The position numbers were made by a program, and so were the translations under genes. A DNA stretch of 5,881 bases from JAEZFI01 sp044508215 (lineage in GTDB: Bacteria > Actinomycetota > Acidimicrobiia > Acidimicrobiales > Microtrichaceae), in the NCBI GenBank assembly GCA_044508215.1, contig JBIQID010000157.1, positions 1 to 5,881 on the forward strand. Direction: 5' to 3'. The notes below the pieces were generated by a model that saw nothing but the letters and a program-made list of their open reading frames with translations, did no database searches and had not been told where the DNA came from. Below are positions 1 to 5,881 of the stretch, in pieces (within the stretch, counting starts at the first letter, position 1; each line of letters opens with the position of its first letter).

Positions 1-725
1 GGGTTGCGGGGGTCGTCCTCGGGGATGCCGGCCTCGACCTTGCCGACGAGGTCGGCGCCCACGTCGGCGGCCTTCGTGAAGATGCCGCCGCCCACGCGGA
101 GGAACAGGGCGAGGAGCGAACCACCGAAGCCGAAGCCGACCAGGATGGCCGAGGCGGTGTTCCGGAAGATCATCACGATCAGCGCCGCGCCGAGCAGGCC
201 CAGGCCCGCCGTGAACAGCCCGATCGTGCCGCCGGCGCGGAACGCCACCTGCATCGCGGCGTTCATGGAGCCGGTCTTGGCCGCGGCCGCGGTGCGGAGG
301 TTGGCCCGGGTGGAGAGCCACATGCCCAGGAAGCCGATGAAGCCCGAGGCGACGGCGCCGACGATGAACGCCACCGTGCGGGACGCACCCGAGGCGGCGA
401 AGCTGAGCGAGCCGCTCATGTCGGGGTTGGAGCCGACCTTGTCGACCGCCTGCGAGGTCAGGAAGACGATGGCCGCGAGCGGCACGACGATGATCCCGAT
501 CGTGCGGAACTGGCGCTTGATGTACGCCATCGCGCCTTCCTGCACGGCACCGGCGATCTCGCCCATCTCGGCCGTGCCGACCTCCTTGGCCAGCACCGCC
601 TTCATCATCACGACACCGGCGACCAGCGCCACCAGCGCGGTCACGGCGCAGAACGCGAGGAGGCCCCACTCGGCGTCGCCCAGGATGAACTCCTGGAAGC
701 CGCCTTCTGCGAGCAACGGTTGCAT
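1..725 (-). CDS. hppA: Membrane-bound ion-translocating pyrophosphatase (HppA), N-terminal part; 3' end off the window
   Basis: HppA couples hydrolysis of inorganic pyrophosphate to H+ (or Na+) export across the cytoplasmic membrane. Read on the minus strand from an ATG at 725-723, the frame stays open to the window edge, giving 241 complete residues; the family is usually about 700-800 residues with about 16 membrane helices. Visible in order: hydrophobic segments near residues 20-41, 76-92, 117-137, 164-187 and 193-211; the conserved EGAMAYIKRQF block at 63-73; and, at 212-241, GGGIFTKAADVGADLVGKVE followed by IPEDDPRN. This last block is the family's pyrophosphate/Mg-binding loop and contains the DX7KXE motif (D221, K229, E231), all intact. 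The residues that separate K+-dependent from K+-independent enzymes, and that decide H+ versus Na+, lie beyond the window, so the ion cannot be assigned. The start is supported by an AGGGAGAG ribosome binding site 6 nt upstream and by the hydrophobic N-terminus. A 184-bp gap separates it from the UPF0182 gene upstream. Confidence 0.97.
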   Translation of the reverse strand, partial: MQPLLAEGGFQEFILGDAEWGLLAFCAVTALVALVAGVVMMKAVLAKEVGTAEMGEIAGAVQEGAMAYIKRQFRTIGIIVVPLAAIVFLTSQAVDKVGSNPDMSGSLSFAASGASRTVAFIVGAVASGFIGFLGMWLSTRANLRTAAAAKTGSMNAAMQVAFRAGGTIGLFTAGLGLLGAALIVMIFRNTASAILVGFGFGGSLLALFLRVGGGIFTKAADVGADLVGKVEAGIPEDDPRN

Positions 726-731
726 CCGGTT

Positions 732-739
732 CTCTCCCT
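732..739 (-). promoter_or_regulatory. Ribosome binding site of hppA
   Basis: On the minus strand AGGGAGAG is followed by AACCGG and then the hppA ATG (725-723). It is a purine-rich Shine-Dalgarno match at normal spacing and supports this ATG as the start. Confidence 0.75.
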
Positions 740-755
740 GTCGCGGCGCACGGGG

Positions 756-790
756 CGCCATCGGTGGTCAGAGCGGCCGCGCCGATGGCG
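756..790 (-). repeat. 9-bp perfect inverted repeat in the hppA leader
   Basis: CGCCATCGG (756-764) and CCGATGGCG (782-790) are perfect reverse complements separated by 17 nt, 31-65 nt upstream of the hppA ATG. It could form a leader hairpin in the mRNA or serve as an operator for a dimeric regulator. A second inverted repeat, GGCGC (745-749) / GCGCC (755-759), shares bases 756-759 with it, so the two stems cannot form together. The symmetry is directly visible; a regulatory role is inference, and in such GC-rich DNA a 9-bp repeat can arise by chance. Confidence 0.4.
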
Positions 791-887
791 ACACGTCAGC
801 TCGGGACCGTTCGTGCACGGGTCCTGTTCGCAGCACCGAGGTGGCGGCAGGACTGCGATAGCTCAGTCGCTGGACGCGTCGTGCGTC

Positions 888-905
888 AAAACCCCGGAAG
901 GGGTC
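888..905 (-). terminator. Possible weak intrinsic terminator after the UPF0182 gene
   Basis: On the minus strand, starting 4 nt after the TGA stop (912-910), the sequence reads GACCCC-TTCC-GGGGTTTT. This is a 5-bp ACCCC/GGGGT stem, extendable by one G-T wobble, with a tetraloop, followed by only three further T residues. Position directly after a stop codon is right for a terminator, but the stem and T tract are short, so read-through into hppA is quite possible. Confidence 0.4.
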
Positions 906-909
906 CACC

Positions 910-3900
910 TCAGTCGCCGGGGGCGGTGGTCGTCGTGGTGCTGTCGGCGTCGGAGCCGTCGGCGTCGGGGTCGGTCGATCCGGACGCTCCCCCGCCGAGC
1001 GTGGACGCTGCCTGCTCGATCAGCTCCTGGGCCTCGCGGATCTTCTCCTGGTACTCGGCGAGGCTCGCCACACCGCCCGCCTTGAGCGCCTCGTCGGCCT
1101 CGAGGAACAGCTGCAGGGCGCGCTCGATGAGGTCGGGGACCTCGCCCTCGCCGTTCGGTGCGCCCGGGTCGGCCGGCTCGCCGTTCCCGCCGGTGGTGCC
1201 CTCGCCGTCGTCCGACGGTTCCTCCGCCCCCTCCTGGGTGTCCACGTCGGTGCCGGGGAACAGCTTCTGCAGCGCTTCGGCGAGGGTGTTCCCCACCACG
1301 ATCTGGTCGCCGATCGTGGCGACGACCCGCCGGATCTCGGGCACGCCGTTCGCCGTCTTCGCCTGCACGTACAGCGGCCGCACGTAGAGGAGCGAGTTGT
1401 TGAGCGGCACCACGAGGAGGTTGCCCAGCTCCACCTGGCTGCCCTGACCGCTCAGCAGCGTGATCTGCTGCGACACCGTGAAGTCCGAGAAGATGTTGTC
1501 GTTCACGATCATCGGACCGTCGACCTGGCGGTTCCGCTCACGGGTTCCGTCCGCCAGGCGGCGGGTCATCGTGAACACCTCGAGGTCGCCGTAGTTGTCC
1601 GGGTCGCTCTTCGCGACCATGAACGACGACAGCTGCTTCTTCGTGTCGTCGGTGGAGTACGGCACGAAGGGCCGGAAGATCAGGAACTCGTCGCGGTCGC
1701 TGCCCGGCAGCTTCATCTGCTGGTAGTAGGCACGGATGCGCTCGCGGGTGGTGCCGTCGACCGCGGTGGTGCCGGTGCGGCCGCTCGACACGTCGCGGCC
1801 CGGGTCCTGCGCCACCGACCAGCGGTCGCTCTGCTCGTAGAACTCGCCCGGCTCGTCGATGTGGTAGTGCCCCCACATGGCGGTCTGGATCTTGAAGAGG
1901 TCCTCGGGGTAGCGGAGGTGCGCCCGGAGCGTCTCGTCCATCTCGTCGATGGGGCGCATGAGCCCGGGGAACGCCTTGTCGTACGCCCGGATCAGCGGAT
2001 CCTGCTCGCCGTACAGCTCGTCGCTCATGTAGACGTCGACCGTGCCGTCGTAGGCGTCGATCACGACCTTCGCCGAGTTCCGCACGTAGTTGAGCGGCAC
2101 GCCCCACAGCCCGGAGGTCTGGTCGAGGATCGTGGTGGTGTCCACCTGCTGCGCGTACGGATACGAGTCGGTCGTGGTGTAGCCGTCGAGCACGTACTTG
2201 ATCCGCCCGTCGGTGATGACGGGGTACGGGTCGGCGTCGAACTTGAGGAACGGCGCGACCTTCCGGGCCCGGCGCACGATGTCGCGCACGTAGAGCACGC
2301 GGGAGTCCTCGGTGAGGTAGTCGGAGGTCAGCGCCTCGAGGTGGCCGAAGCGCAGGAAGAACGCGGCACGGCGGAAGAAGCCGGTCATGGCGACGCCGCC
2401 GTCGCCCTCGTAGGTGGTCTCGCCGCCGCCGCTCTGCTCGCGGCGGGTGGTGGCGACGATGGCGTAGCCCTTCTCGTCCGCGCCGTCGAGGCCCTGGCCG
2501 TAGTACAGCTCGGGTCGCTCGAGCGGCACCACGTCGGCGACCGACGGGTCGATCTGCACCGGCACGCCCTTCACCAGGAACACCGGCCGGCCCTTCGAGG
2601 TGGCCGCGTTCGCCGGTGCGAGCGCCGCGCCGTAGCCGTGGGTGTAGATGAGGTGGCGCGACTCCCACGTGGTCGACGGCAGCTTCTCGGGGTTCAGGTC
2701 GCGGGTGCTGACCACCACCTGGGTGCTCGCCCCGTCGGGGCCGATCGGGTAGCGGTCGACGTCCACGTCGTTGAAGCCGTAGAAGCCCTGCTGCCCCTCG
2801 AGGTTCTGGAACGTCTCGTCGACCACCACCGGGTCCATCAGGCGGATGTTCCGGACGGTCTCGGGGTTCTCGGAGATCACCGACGAGTCGGGGTCGGACG
2901 TGTAGTCGAAGTTGCGCTCCTCCACCCGGTGGAGCCCGAGCGCCCGGCGCGTCGCCTCGATGTTGTGGCCGATGTAGGGAGCCTCCTGGGCGGACTCCCT
3001 CCGCTGCACCTGGAAGTTCTGGATGAACCAGGGGTACAGCTCGCCGGCGACCAGCGCGACGAGCACCCAGAGGCCCACGGCCACGATCGGGAGCGCCCAT
3101 CCCCGTCGGGAGATGTTCACGAGCAGCAGCACGGCGCAGAGCCCCGAGATGAGGAGCAGCAGGCTGAGCGCCGGCATCTGGGCGTTCACGTCGGTGTAGG
3201 TGGCACCGCCCACCACGCCGCGGGTGCTGAGGAGCGTCTGGTAGCGGCTGAGCAGGTAGTCGGCGGCCTTCACCACGGCGAGCAGGGCGAGCAGCACCGA
3301 GATGTGGGCCTTCACCTGCGGCGACACGCGCCGCGGGCCCTGCAGGCGGATGCCGCCGTTCAGGTAGTGGGCCACCGTGGTGACCAGGAGCACGATGATG
3401 AGCGTGGCGAAGACCCAGTCGACCAGGAACGAGAGGAACGGCAGGTCGAACACGTAGAAGCCGGCGTCGCGCTGGTGGAGCGGGTCGTCGGTGCCGAACG
3501 AACCGCCCGAGGTGAACAGCATCCACTGCTCCCAGCGGCTGGACGCACCGACCCCGGCGATGAGGGCCAGGAGCGCGGTGACCACCGCACGGACGAGGCG
3601 GCGGCGGGGCCCGACGAGCTCGCGGTAGCGGACCAGCAGCTCGTCGTCGGGGCCCAGGTCGGGCAGCGGGGCCAACCGCTCGGCGATGACGAGGTTCACG
3701 TAGCAGACCACGAAGAACAGCAGCGTGAAGCCGGCGCCCAGCCCCAGCTGGGCGAGGATCCGGCGCCGCCACGTGGCGGTGACGTCGAGCGAGTCGAACC
3801 AGAGGTAGTCGGTGTAGAAGCCCGCGATCGCCCGCGCGGACAGCGCCAGCACGATGAGCGCGGCGATCACCACGGCGACGATGACGCGCCCCTTCGGCGA

Positions 3901-3951
3901 CAGCGTCTTCCGCTGCCGGATGGGGCGGACCATGTCGTCGGGATAGCGCAT
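910..3951 (-). CDS. UPF0182 family multi-pass membrane protein (COG1615 type), complete, 1013 aa
   Basis: A member of UPF0182, large membrane proteins common in actinobacteria and cyanobacteria; I know of no firmly established biochemical function. The N-terminus is basic (RPIRQRK) and is followed by seven hydrophobic segments near residues 22-44, 66-90, 119-137, 172-195, 213-233, 261-280 and 285-305. Family blocks visible are DYLWFDSL (48-55), the FGTDDP/DAGFYVFDLPF stretch (152-172), YTDVNAQMPALSLL (252-265), PYIGHNIEATR (325-335), WESRHLIYTHGYG (429-441), APFLKFDADPYPV (566-578), NYVRNSAKVVIDAYDGTV (621-638), RAHLRYPEDLF (676-686) and LGNLLVVPLNNSLLYVRPLY (842-861). Residues from about 306 probably form one large domain outside the membrane. 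After residue 898 come an acidic Gly/Pro/Glu linker, a helical segment (939-982) and an Asp/Ser/Thr tail. Met1 is chosen because GGTGA lies 5 nt upstream; the in-frame Met7 has no ribosome binding site. It follows the coiled-coil gene by 47 nt and probably shares its transcript. Confidence 0.95.
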   Translation of the reverse strand: MRYPDDMVRPIRQRKTLSPKGRVIVAVVIAALIVLALSARAIAGFYTDYLWFDSLDVTATWRRRILAQLGLGAGFTLLFFVVCYVNLVIAERLAPLPDLGPDDELLVRYRELVGPRRRLVRAVVTALLALIAGVGASSRWEQWMLFTSGGSFGTDDPLHQRDAGFYVFDLPFLSFLVDWVFATLIIVLLVTTVAHYLNGGIRLQGPRRVSPQVKAHISVLLALLAVVKAADYLLSRYQTLLSTRGVVGGATYTDVNAQMPALSLLLLISGLCAVLLLVNISRRGWALPIVAVGLWVLVALVAGELYPWFIQNFQVQRRESAQEAPYIGHNIEATRRALGLHRVEERNFDYTSDPDSSVISENPETVRNIRLMDPVVVDETFQNLEGQQGFYGFNDVDVDRYPIGPDGASTQVVVSTRDLNPEKLPSTTWESRHLIYTHGYGAALAPANAATSKGRPVFLVKGVPVQIDPSVADVVPLERPELYYGQGLDGADEKGYAIVATTRREQSGGGETTYEGDGGVAMTGFFRRAAFFLRFGHLEALTSDYLTEDSRVLYVRDIVRRARKVAPFLKFDADPYPVITDGRIKYVLDGYTTTDSYPYAQQVDTTTILDQTSGLWGVPLNYVRNSAKVVIDAYDGTVDVYMSDELYGEQDPLIRAYDKAFPGLMRPIDEMDETLRAHLRYPEDLFKIQTAMWGHYHIDEPGEFYEQSDRWSVAQDPGRDVSSGRTGTTAVDGTTRERIRAYYQQMKLPGSDRDEFLIFRPFVPYSTDDTKKQLSSFMVAKSDPDNYGDLEVFTMTRRLADGTRERNRQVDGPMIVNDNIFSDFTVSQQITLLSGQGSQVELGNLLVVPLNNSLLYVRPLYVQAKTANGVPEIRRVVATIGDQIVVGNTLAEALQKLFPGTDVDTQEGAEEPSDDGEGTTGGNGEPADPGAPNGEGEVPDLIERALQLFLEADEALKAGGVASLAEYQEKIREAQELIEQAASTLGGGASGSTDPDADGSDADSTTTTTAPGD

Positions 3952-3954
3952 TCA

Positions 3955-3998
3955 GCTCACCGGGGTCAGGACGGGCGGGGCCCCGCCGGCCGGTGAGC
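3955..3998 (-). promoter_or_regulatory. Intergenic hairpin burying the UPF0182 ribosome binding site
   Basis: GCTCACCGG (3955-3963) and CCGGTGAGC (3990-3998) are a perfect 9-bp inverted repeat. Inside it lies a 14-nt perfect palindrome, GGCGGGGCCCCGCC (3974-3987). In the minus-strand mRNA the first arm starts immediately after the TAG stop of the coiled-coil gene (4001-3999). The second arm contains GGTGA (3961-3957), the only Shine-Dalgarno-like sequence for the UPF0182 ATG at 3951. The stem would therefore hide the ribosome binding site until the arm next to the upstream stop is occupied by a terminating ribosome. The structure is visible in the sequence; translational coupling is inference. 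No T tract follows, so it does not look like an intrinsic terminator. Confidence 0.6.
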
Positions 3999-5881
3999 CT
4001 ACCGAGGGGCAGGTACGAGGAGGCATCGACACCCGGCGTGGGCCGGGGGTCGGACGTCCCCCGTGGGGAACGGATCACCCGCCGGGACGGCGTCCGCGAG
4101 GCGGTTGTCCTCGGCGTCGGGGTTGGGGACGCCGCCGTCGTCGATCACCCAGCAGTGCGCCGTCCCGGGCTGCGCCGAGCGCAGGATGCCCTCGTTGAGC
4201 GCGGCGGTGACGAGGTCGCCCGCCAGCTCCGGCACCTGGTCGTTGCGCCACTCGCGATACGCGGACCGGAGGGCGGCGTCCAGCTCGTCGATGCTGTCGC
4301 CCGAGGTGTGCTGGTCGACCGCGGCCACCAGCCGCGCGTGCAGGGGGTCGACCACCGGGCCGACCGCTTCGGCGAGCACCAGCTCGGCCACGGCGGGGCC
4401 GTCCACGTCGACGCCGTGGGTGTCGTCGGCGTGGAAGGTGGCGCCGGCCACGACCACCTCTGCGACATCGCCCAGCACGGCCGCCACGACCGCTTCGCGC
4501 AGCTCGGCGACGGTGCCCACGATCTCGGTGGGGACCGAGCCCTTCTTGTGGCGGCGCACGGCGTCGCGCACCGTGTTCTCGTGATCGGTCAGCGTGCGCT
4601 TCACGCGGCGGGTCACGGCCCGCTCGAGGGGGGTCAGCAGGTCGTCGCGCCGGTCGAGCCAGCGGGCGTCGTCGAGGGCCTCGGGGGCCGCCTCGAGCAC
4701 GGCCACGTCGCCGCCGTTCAGTGCCACGACCACCCCGCCCTCCGGCGTGGGCTGCTCCGGGAAGGGGACGGGCTCCACGGAGTGGGCGGCCAGCCCTCCC
4801 GATGCGTCGTCGTCCGACTCGTCGCCCGTGTCGGGGGCGTGCTCGTCGGCGTCGGCGCGGAGACGGGCGAAGATCGCCTCGGCGGCACCCGAGGCCGGAT
4901 CCACGTCCGCGGTCGCCACCTCGTCCTCGTGGTGGTCGTCGTCGTCGTGGTGGTCGTCGTCGTCGTGGCCGCCGCCCTGCACCAGGCGGAGGTGGGAGGC
5001 CACCACGGCCTCCATGGACCCGCCCGACTCGGTCGACTCGGTCGACGTCTCCGGCTCCGGCTCCGGGGTCTCGGACGTCGCAGCCTCCGACGCCGCGGCC
5101 TCGCTGCCGGCGTCGGCCTGGGCGTCACCCGCGGCCGCCTCGACCTCGGGCGCTCCCGCCTCGGCCTCGTCGGCGGGCTGCTCAGCCTCCTCAGCGATCT
5201 CCTGAGCGATCTGCTCGCCGGCTCCGGCAGCCTCGTCCGAGGCCTCGGCCGACGCCGCGGGCGGCACGTCGTCGAGCTCGGACAGGTCCTCGAGGCCCAG
5301 CTCCTCGGCGAGCGCGCTGAGGTCCTCGTCGGTGGCCTCGACCTCGGTCGCGGCCCGCTCGGCCGCCTCGCGGGCAGCCGGCAGCGAATCGGTGAGCTCA
5401 TCGGTGAGGGTGTCGAACGACTGGCGGGCGGTGGCGAACGCCTCGAGGAGGCGCTCCCGTCCGGCACGGAGCGCCTCGAGCTGGCGACGCGACGCCGCCC
5501 GGCGGTCGGCGAGGTCGGCCAGCATGCGCTCCCGCGCGTCGCGGGCCTCGGCCACGATCGAACGGCCCCGCTCCGTGGCGTCGGCGATGGCGCGCTCGGC
5601 GTCGGCGGCCGCGTCGGCCCGGATCACCTCGGCGTCGGCGGCGGCCTCGGCACGCTGCTCGGCGGCGGCCTCCTCGGTGGAGCGGATCAGCTCGGCGGCC
5701 TCGGCCCGGATCGCCTCGGCGGCCTCCTCGGCCTCCGCCCGGCGCTCCTCGAGCACCGTGGAGGCCTCCTGCCGCAGCTCGTCGGCCTCGCGTTGCGCCT
5801 CCTCGCGGACCCGCTCGCCCTCGGCACGGGCGGACTCCCGCACCTCGGCGGCCTCGGACTCGGCCTGGGAGCGGAGCTGCT
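3999..5881 (-). CDS. DivIVA-like coiled-coil protein with phage Mu F-like C-terminal motif; 5' end off the window
   Basis: Partial: the frame has no stop up to the window edge, so the true start lies upstream. The first in-window candidate, a GTG at 5843-5841, falls in the middle of the coiled coil and is not believed; residues here are numbered from it. Residues up to about 185 are an Ala/Glu/Arg-rich coiled coil with an 11-residue repeat. It ends in a stretch (about 93-136) resembling actinobacterial DivIVA-domain proteins; the DivIVA N-terminal domain itself, if present, is outside the window. Residues about 190-370 are an acidic, low-complexity linker with a His/Asp tandem repeat at 293-304. 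Residues about 390-610 look folded: DLLTPLERAVTRRVKR (401-416), SAYREWRNDQV (527-537), W565 with IDDGG, FPTG (592-595) and PPAHAGCRC (599-607). That ending resembles phage Mu gpF-type minor capsid domains. No signal peptide or membrane segment is visible. A role as a cytoplasmic, polar or division-associated scaffold is only inferred from the coiled coil. It is followed 47 nt later by the UPF0182 gene. Confidence 0.85.
   Translation of the reverse strand, partial: QLRSQAESEAAEVRESARAEGERVREEAQREADELRQEASTVLEERRAEAEEAAEAIRAEAAELIRSTEEAAAEQRAEAAADAEVIRADAAADAERAIADATERGRSIVAEARDARERMLADLADRRAASRRQLEALRAGRERLLEAFATARQSFDTLTDELTDSLPAAREAAERAATEVEATDEDLSALAEELGLEDLSELDDVPPAASAEASDEAAGAGEQIAQEIAEEAEQPADEAEAGAPEVEAAAGDAQADAGSEAAASEAATSETPEPEPETSTESTESGGSMEAVVASHLRLVQGGGHDDDDHHDDDDHHEDEVATADVDPASGAAEAIFARLRADADEHAPDTGDESDDDASGGLAAHSVEPVPFPEQPTPEGGVVVALNGGDVAVLEAAPEALDDARWLDRRDDLLTPLERAVTRRVKRTLTDHENTVRDAVRRHKKGSVPTEIVGTVAELREAVVAAVLGDVAEVVVAGATFHADDTHGVDVDGPAVAELVLAEAVGPVVDPLHARLVAAVDQHTSGDSIDELDAALRSAYREWRNDQVPELAGDLVTAALNEGILRSAQPGTAHCWVIDDGGVPNPDAEDNRLADAVPAGDPFPTGDVRPPAHAGCRCLLVPAPR
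4932..4967 (-). repeat. Exact tandem 2 x 18-nt repeat encoding HDDDDH HDDDDH
   Basis: Two identical 18-nt units, 4932-4949 and 4950-4967, each read on the minus strand as CAC, four GAC, CAC. They are in frame with the coiled-coil gene and encode residues 293-304, followed by a further His, Glu, Asp, Glu. The identical codons suggest recent duplication or slippage. Dense His and Asp side chains could bind divalent metal ions; that is inference. Confidence 0.85.
5511..5873 (-). repeat. Hendecad (11-residue) coiled-coil repeat region
   Basis: Within the coiled-coil gene an R-x-x-A element recurs at exact 11-residue spacing: RSQA, RESA, REEA, RQEA, RAEA, RAEA, ending at residues -6, 5, 16, 27, 38 and 49 (numbered from the GTG at 5843, with residue 0 just before it). 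After one 18-residue step (11+7) come RAEA, RADA, IADA, VAEA and LADL ending at 67, 78, 89, 100 and 111. An 11-residue period gives a nearly straight or slightly right-handed coiled coil; the single extra heptad shifts the register between two blocks. The repeat continues to the window edge. Confidence 0.75.

Noticed and set aside
4..861. A 285-codon plus-strand open frame over the first part of the window
   Set aside because: It is antisense to hppA, whose minus-strand translation carries the unmistakable pyrophosphatase loop at its truncated end.
855..876. A tRNA D-arm-like string (GATAGCTCAGTCGCTGGA) on the plus strand
   Set aside because: No matching acceptor stem, anticodon arm or GTTCGAATC-type T loop follows at the right distance.
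855..889. A TTGACG (-35-like, 884-889 minus strand) just after the weak terminator as an hppA promoter
   Set aside because: No acceptable -10 hexamer lies 16-19 nt downstream; the best A/T-containing string is too far away, so I do not call a promoter.
3931..3951. Met7 (ATG at 3933-3931) as the UPF0182 start
   Set aside because: It has no Shine-Dalgarno sequence upstream, whereas Met1 has GGTGA at 5-nt spacing.
1861..3996. A 711-codon plus-strand open frame antisense to the UPF0182 gene
   Set aside because: The translation is low-complexity (Val, His, Arg, Glu, Gly-rich) with no recognisable domain, and the minus strand encodes a clear UPF0182 protein. It is a product of GC-biased third positions.
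3955..3998. The intergenic hairpin as an intrinsic terminator between the coiled-coil and UPF0182 genes
   Set aside because: It is not followed by a T tract, and its 3' arm carries the next gene's ribosome binding site, which fits translational control better.
1538..4078. An 846-codon minus-strand open frame in another frame over the UPF0182 gene
   Set aside because: Pro/Arg/Gly/His-rich translation typical of a frame-shifted shadow; it even spans the intergenic hairpin and the end of the upstream gene.
4594..5467. Several Ser/Arg/Pro-rich open frames on both strands over the coiled-coil gene
   Set aside because: Compositionally they are shadows of the Ala/Glu/Asp-rich coding frame; none has a domain-like sequence.
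5841..5843. GTG as the real start of the coiled-coil gene
   Set aside because: The same frame and the same 11-residue repeat continue upstream to the window edge, so the gene starts outside the window.

Overview
The window is very GC-rich and strongly GC3-biased, so every real gene is mirrored by long open frames in other frames. All three genes I can support lie on the minus strand. Transcription order, from high to low coordinates, is: a DivIVA-like coiled-coil protein with a phage Mu F-like C-terminal motif (5' end beyond the window), a complete UPF0182 multi-pass membrane protein, and the start of hppA, a membrane-bound pyrophosphatase (3' end beyond the window). UPF0182, the style of the coiled-coil protein, and the Thr-run/acidic tails point to a high-GC actinobacterium. 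Acidimicrobiia (Ilumatobacter-like) is my best guess, from general familiarity rather than a search.

Layout. 1-725 (-): N-terminal 241 residues of HppA, ending inside the pyrophosphate-binding loop. 726-909: a 184-bp gap holding the hppA ribosome binding site, two overlapping hairpin-forming inverted repeats in the hppA leader, and a short terminator-like hairpin just after the UPF0182 stop. 910-3951 (-): UPF0182 protein, 1013 aa, seven predicted membrane segments followed by a large extracytoplasmic region. 3952-3998: a 47-bp gap almost entirely occupied by a 44-nt inverted-repeat structure that buries the UPF0182 ribosome binding site. 3999-5881 (-): the coiled-coil protein, at least 626 residues visible.

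Working together. The coiled-coil gene and the UPF0182 gene are close enough to share a transcript, and the hairpin between them looks suited to translational coupling: a ribosome finishing the first gene would open the start site of the second. hppA sits behind a 184-bp gap with a possible terminator and its own structured leader, so it is probably a separate unit. No mobile element, CRISPR array, tRNA or rRNA is visible.

The most unusual content is the coiled-coil protein. It has a regular 11-residue (hendecad) coiled coil, a long acidic linker with an exact tandem His/Asp repeat, and a C-terminal domain ending in a PPAHxGCRC motif like phage Mu F-type minor capsid proteins. I have no firm function for it.
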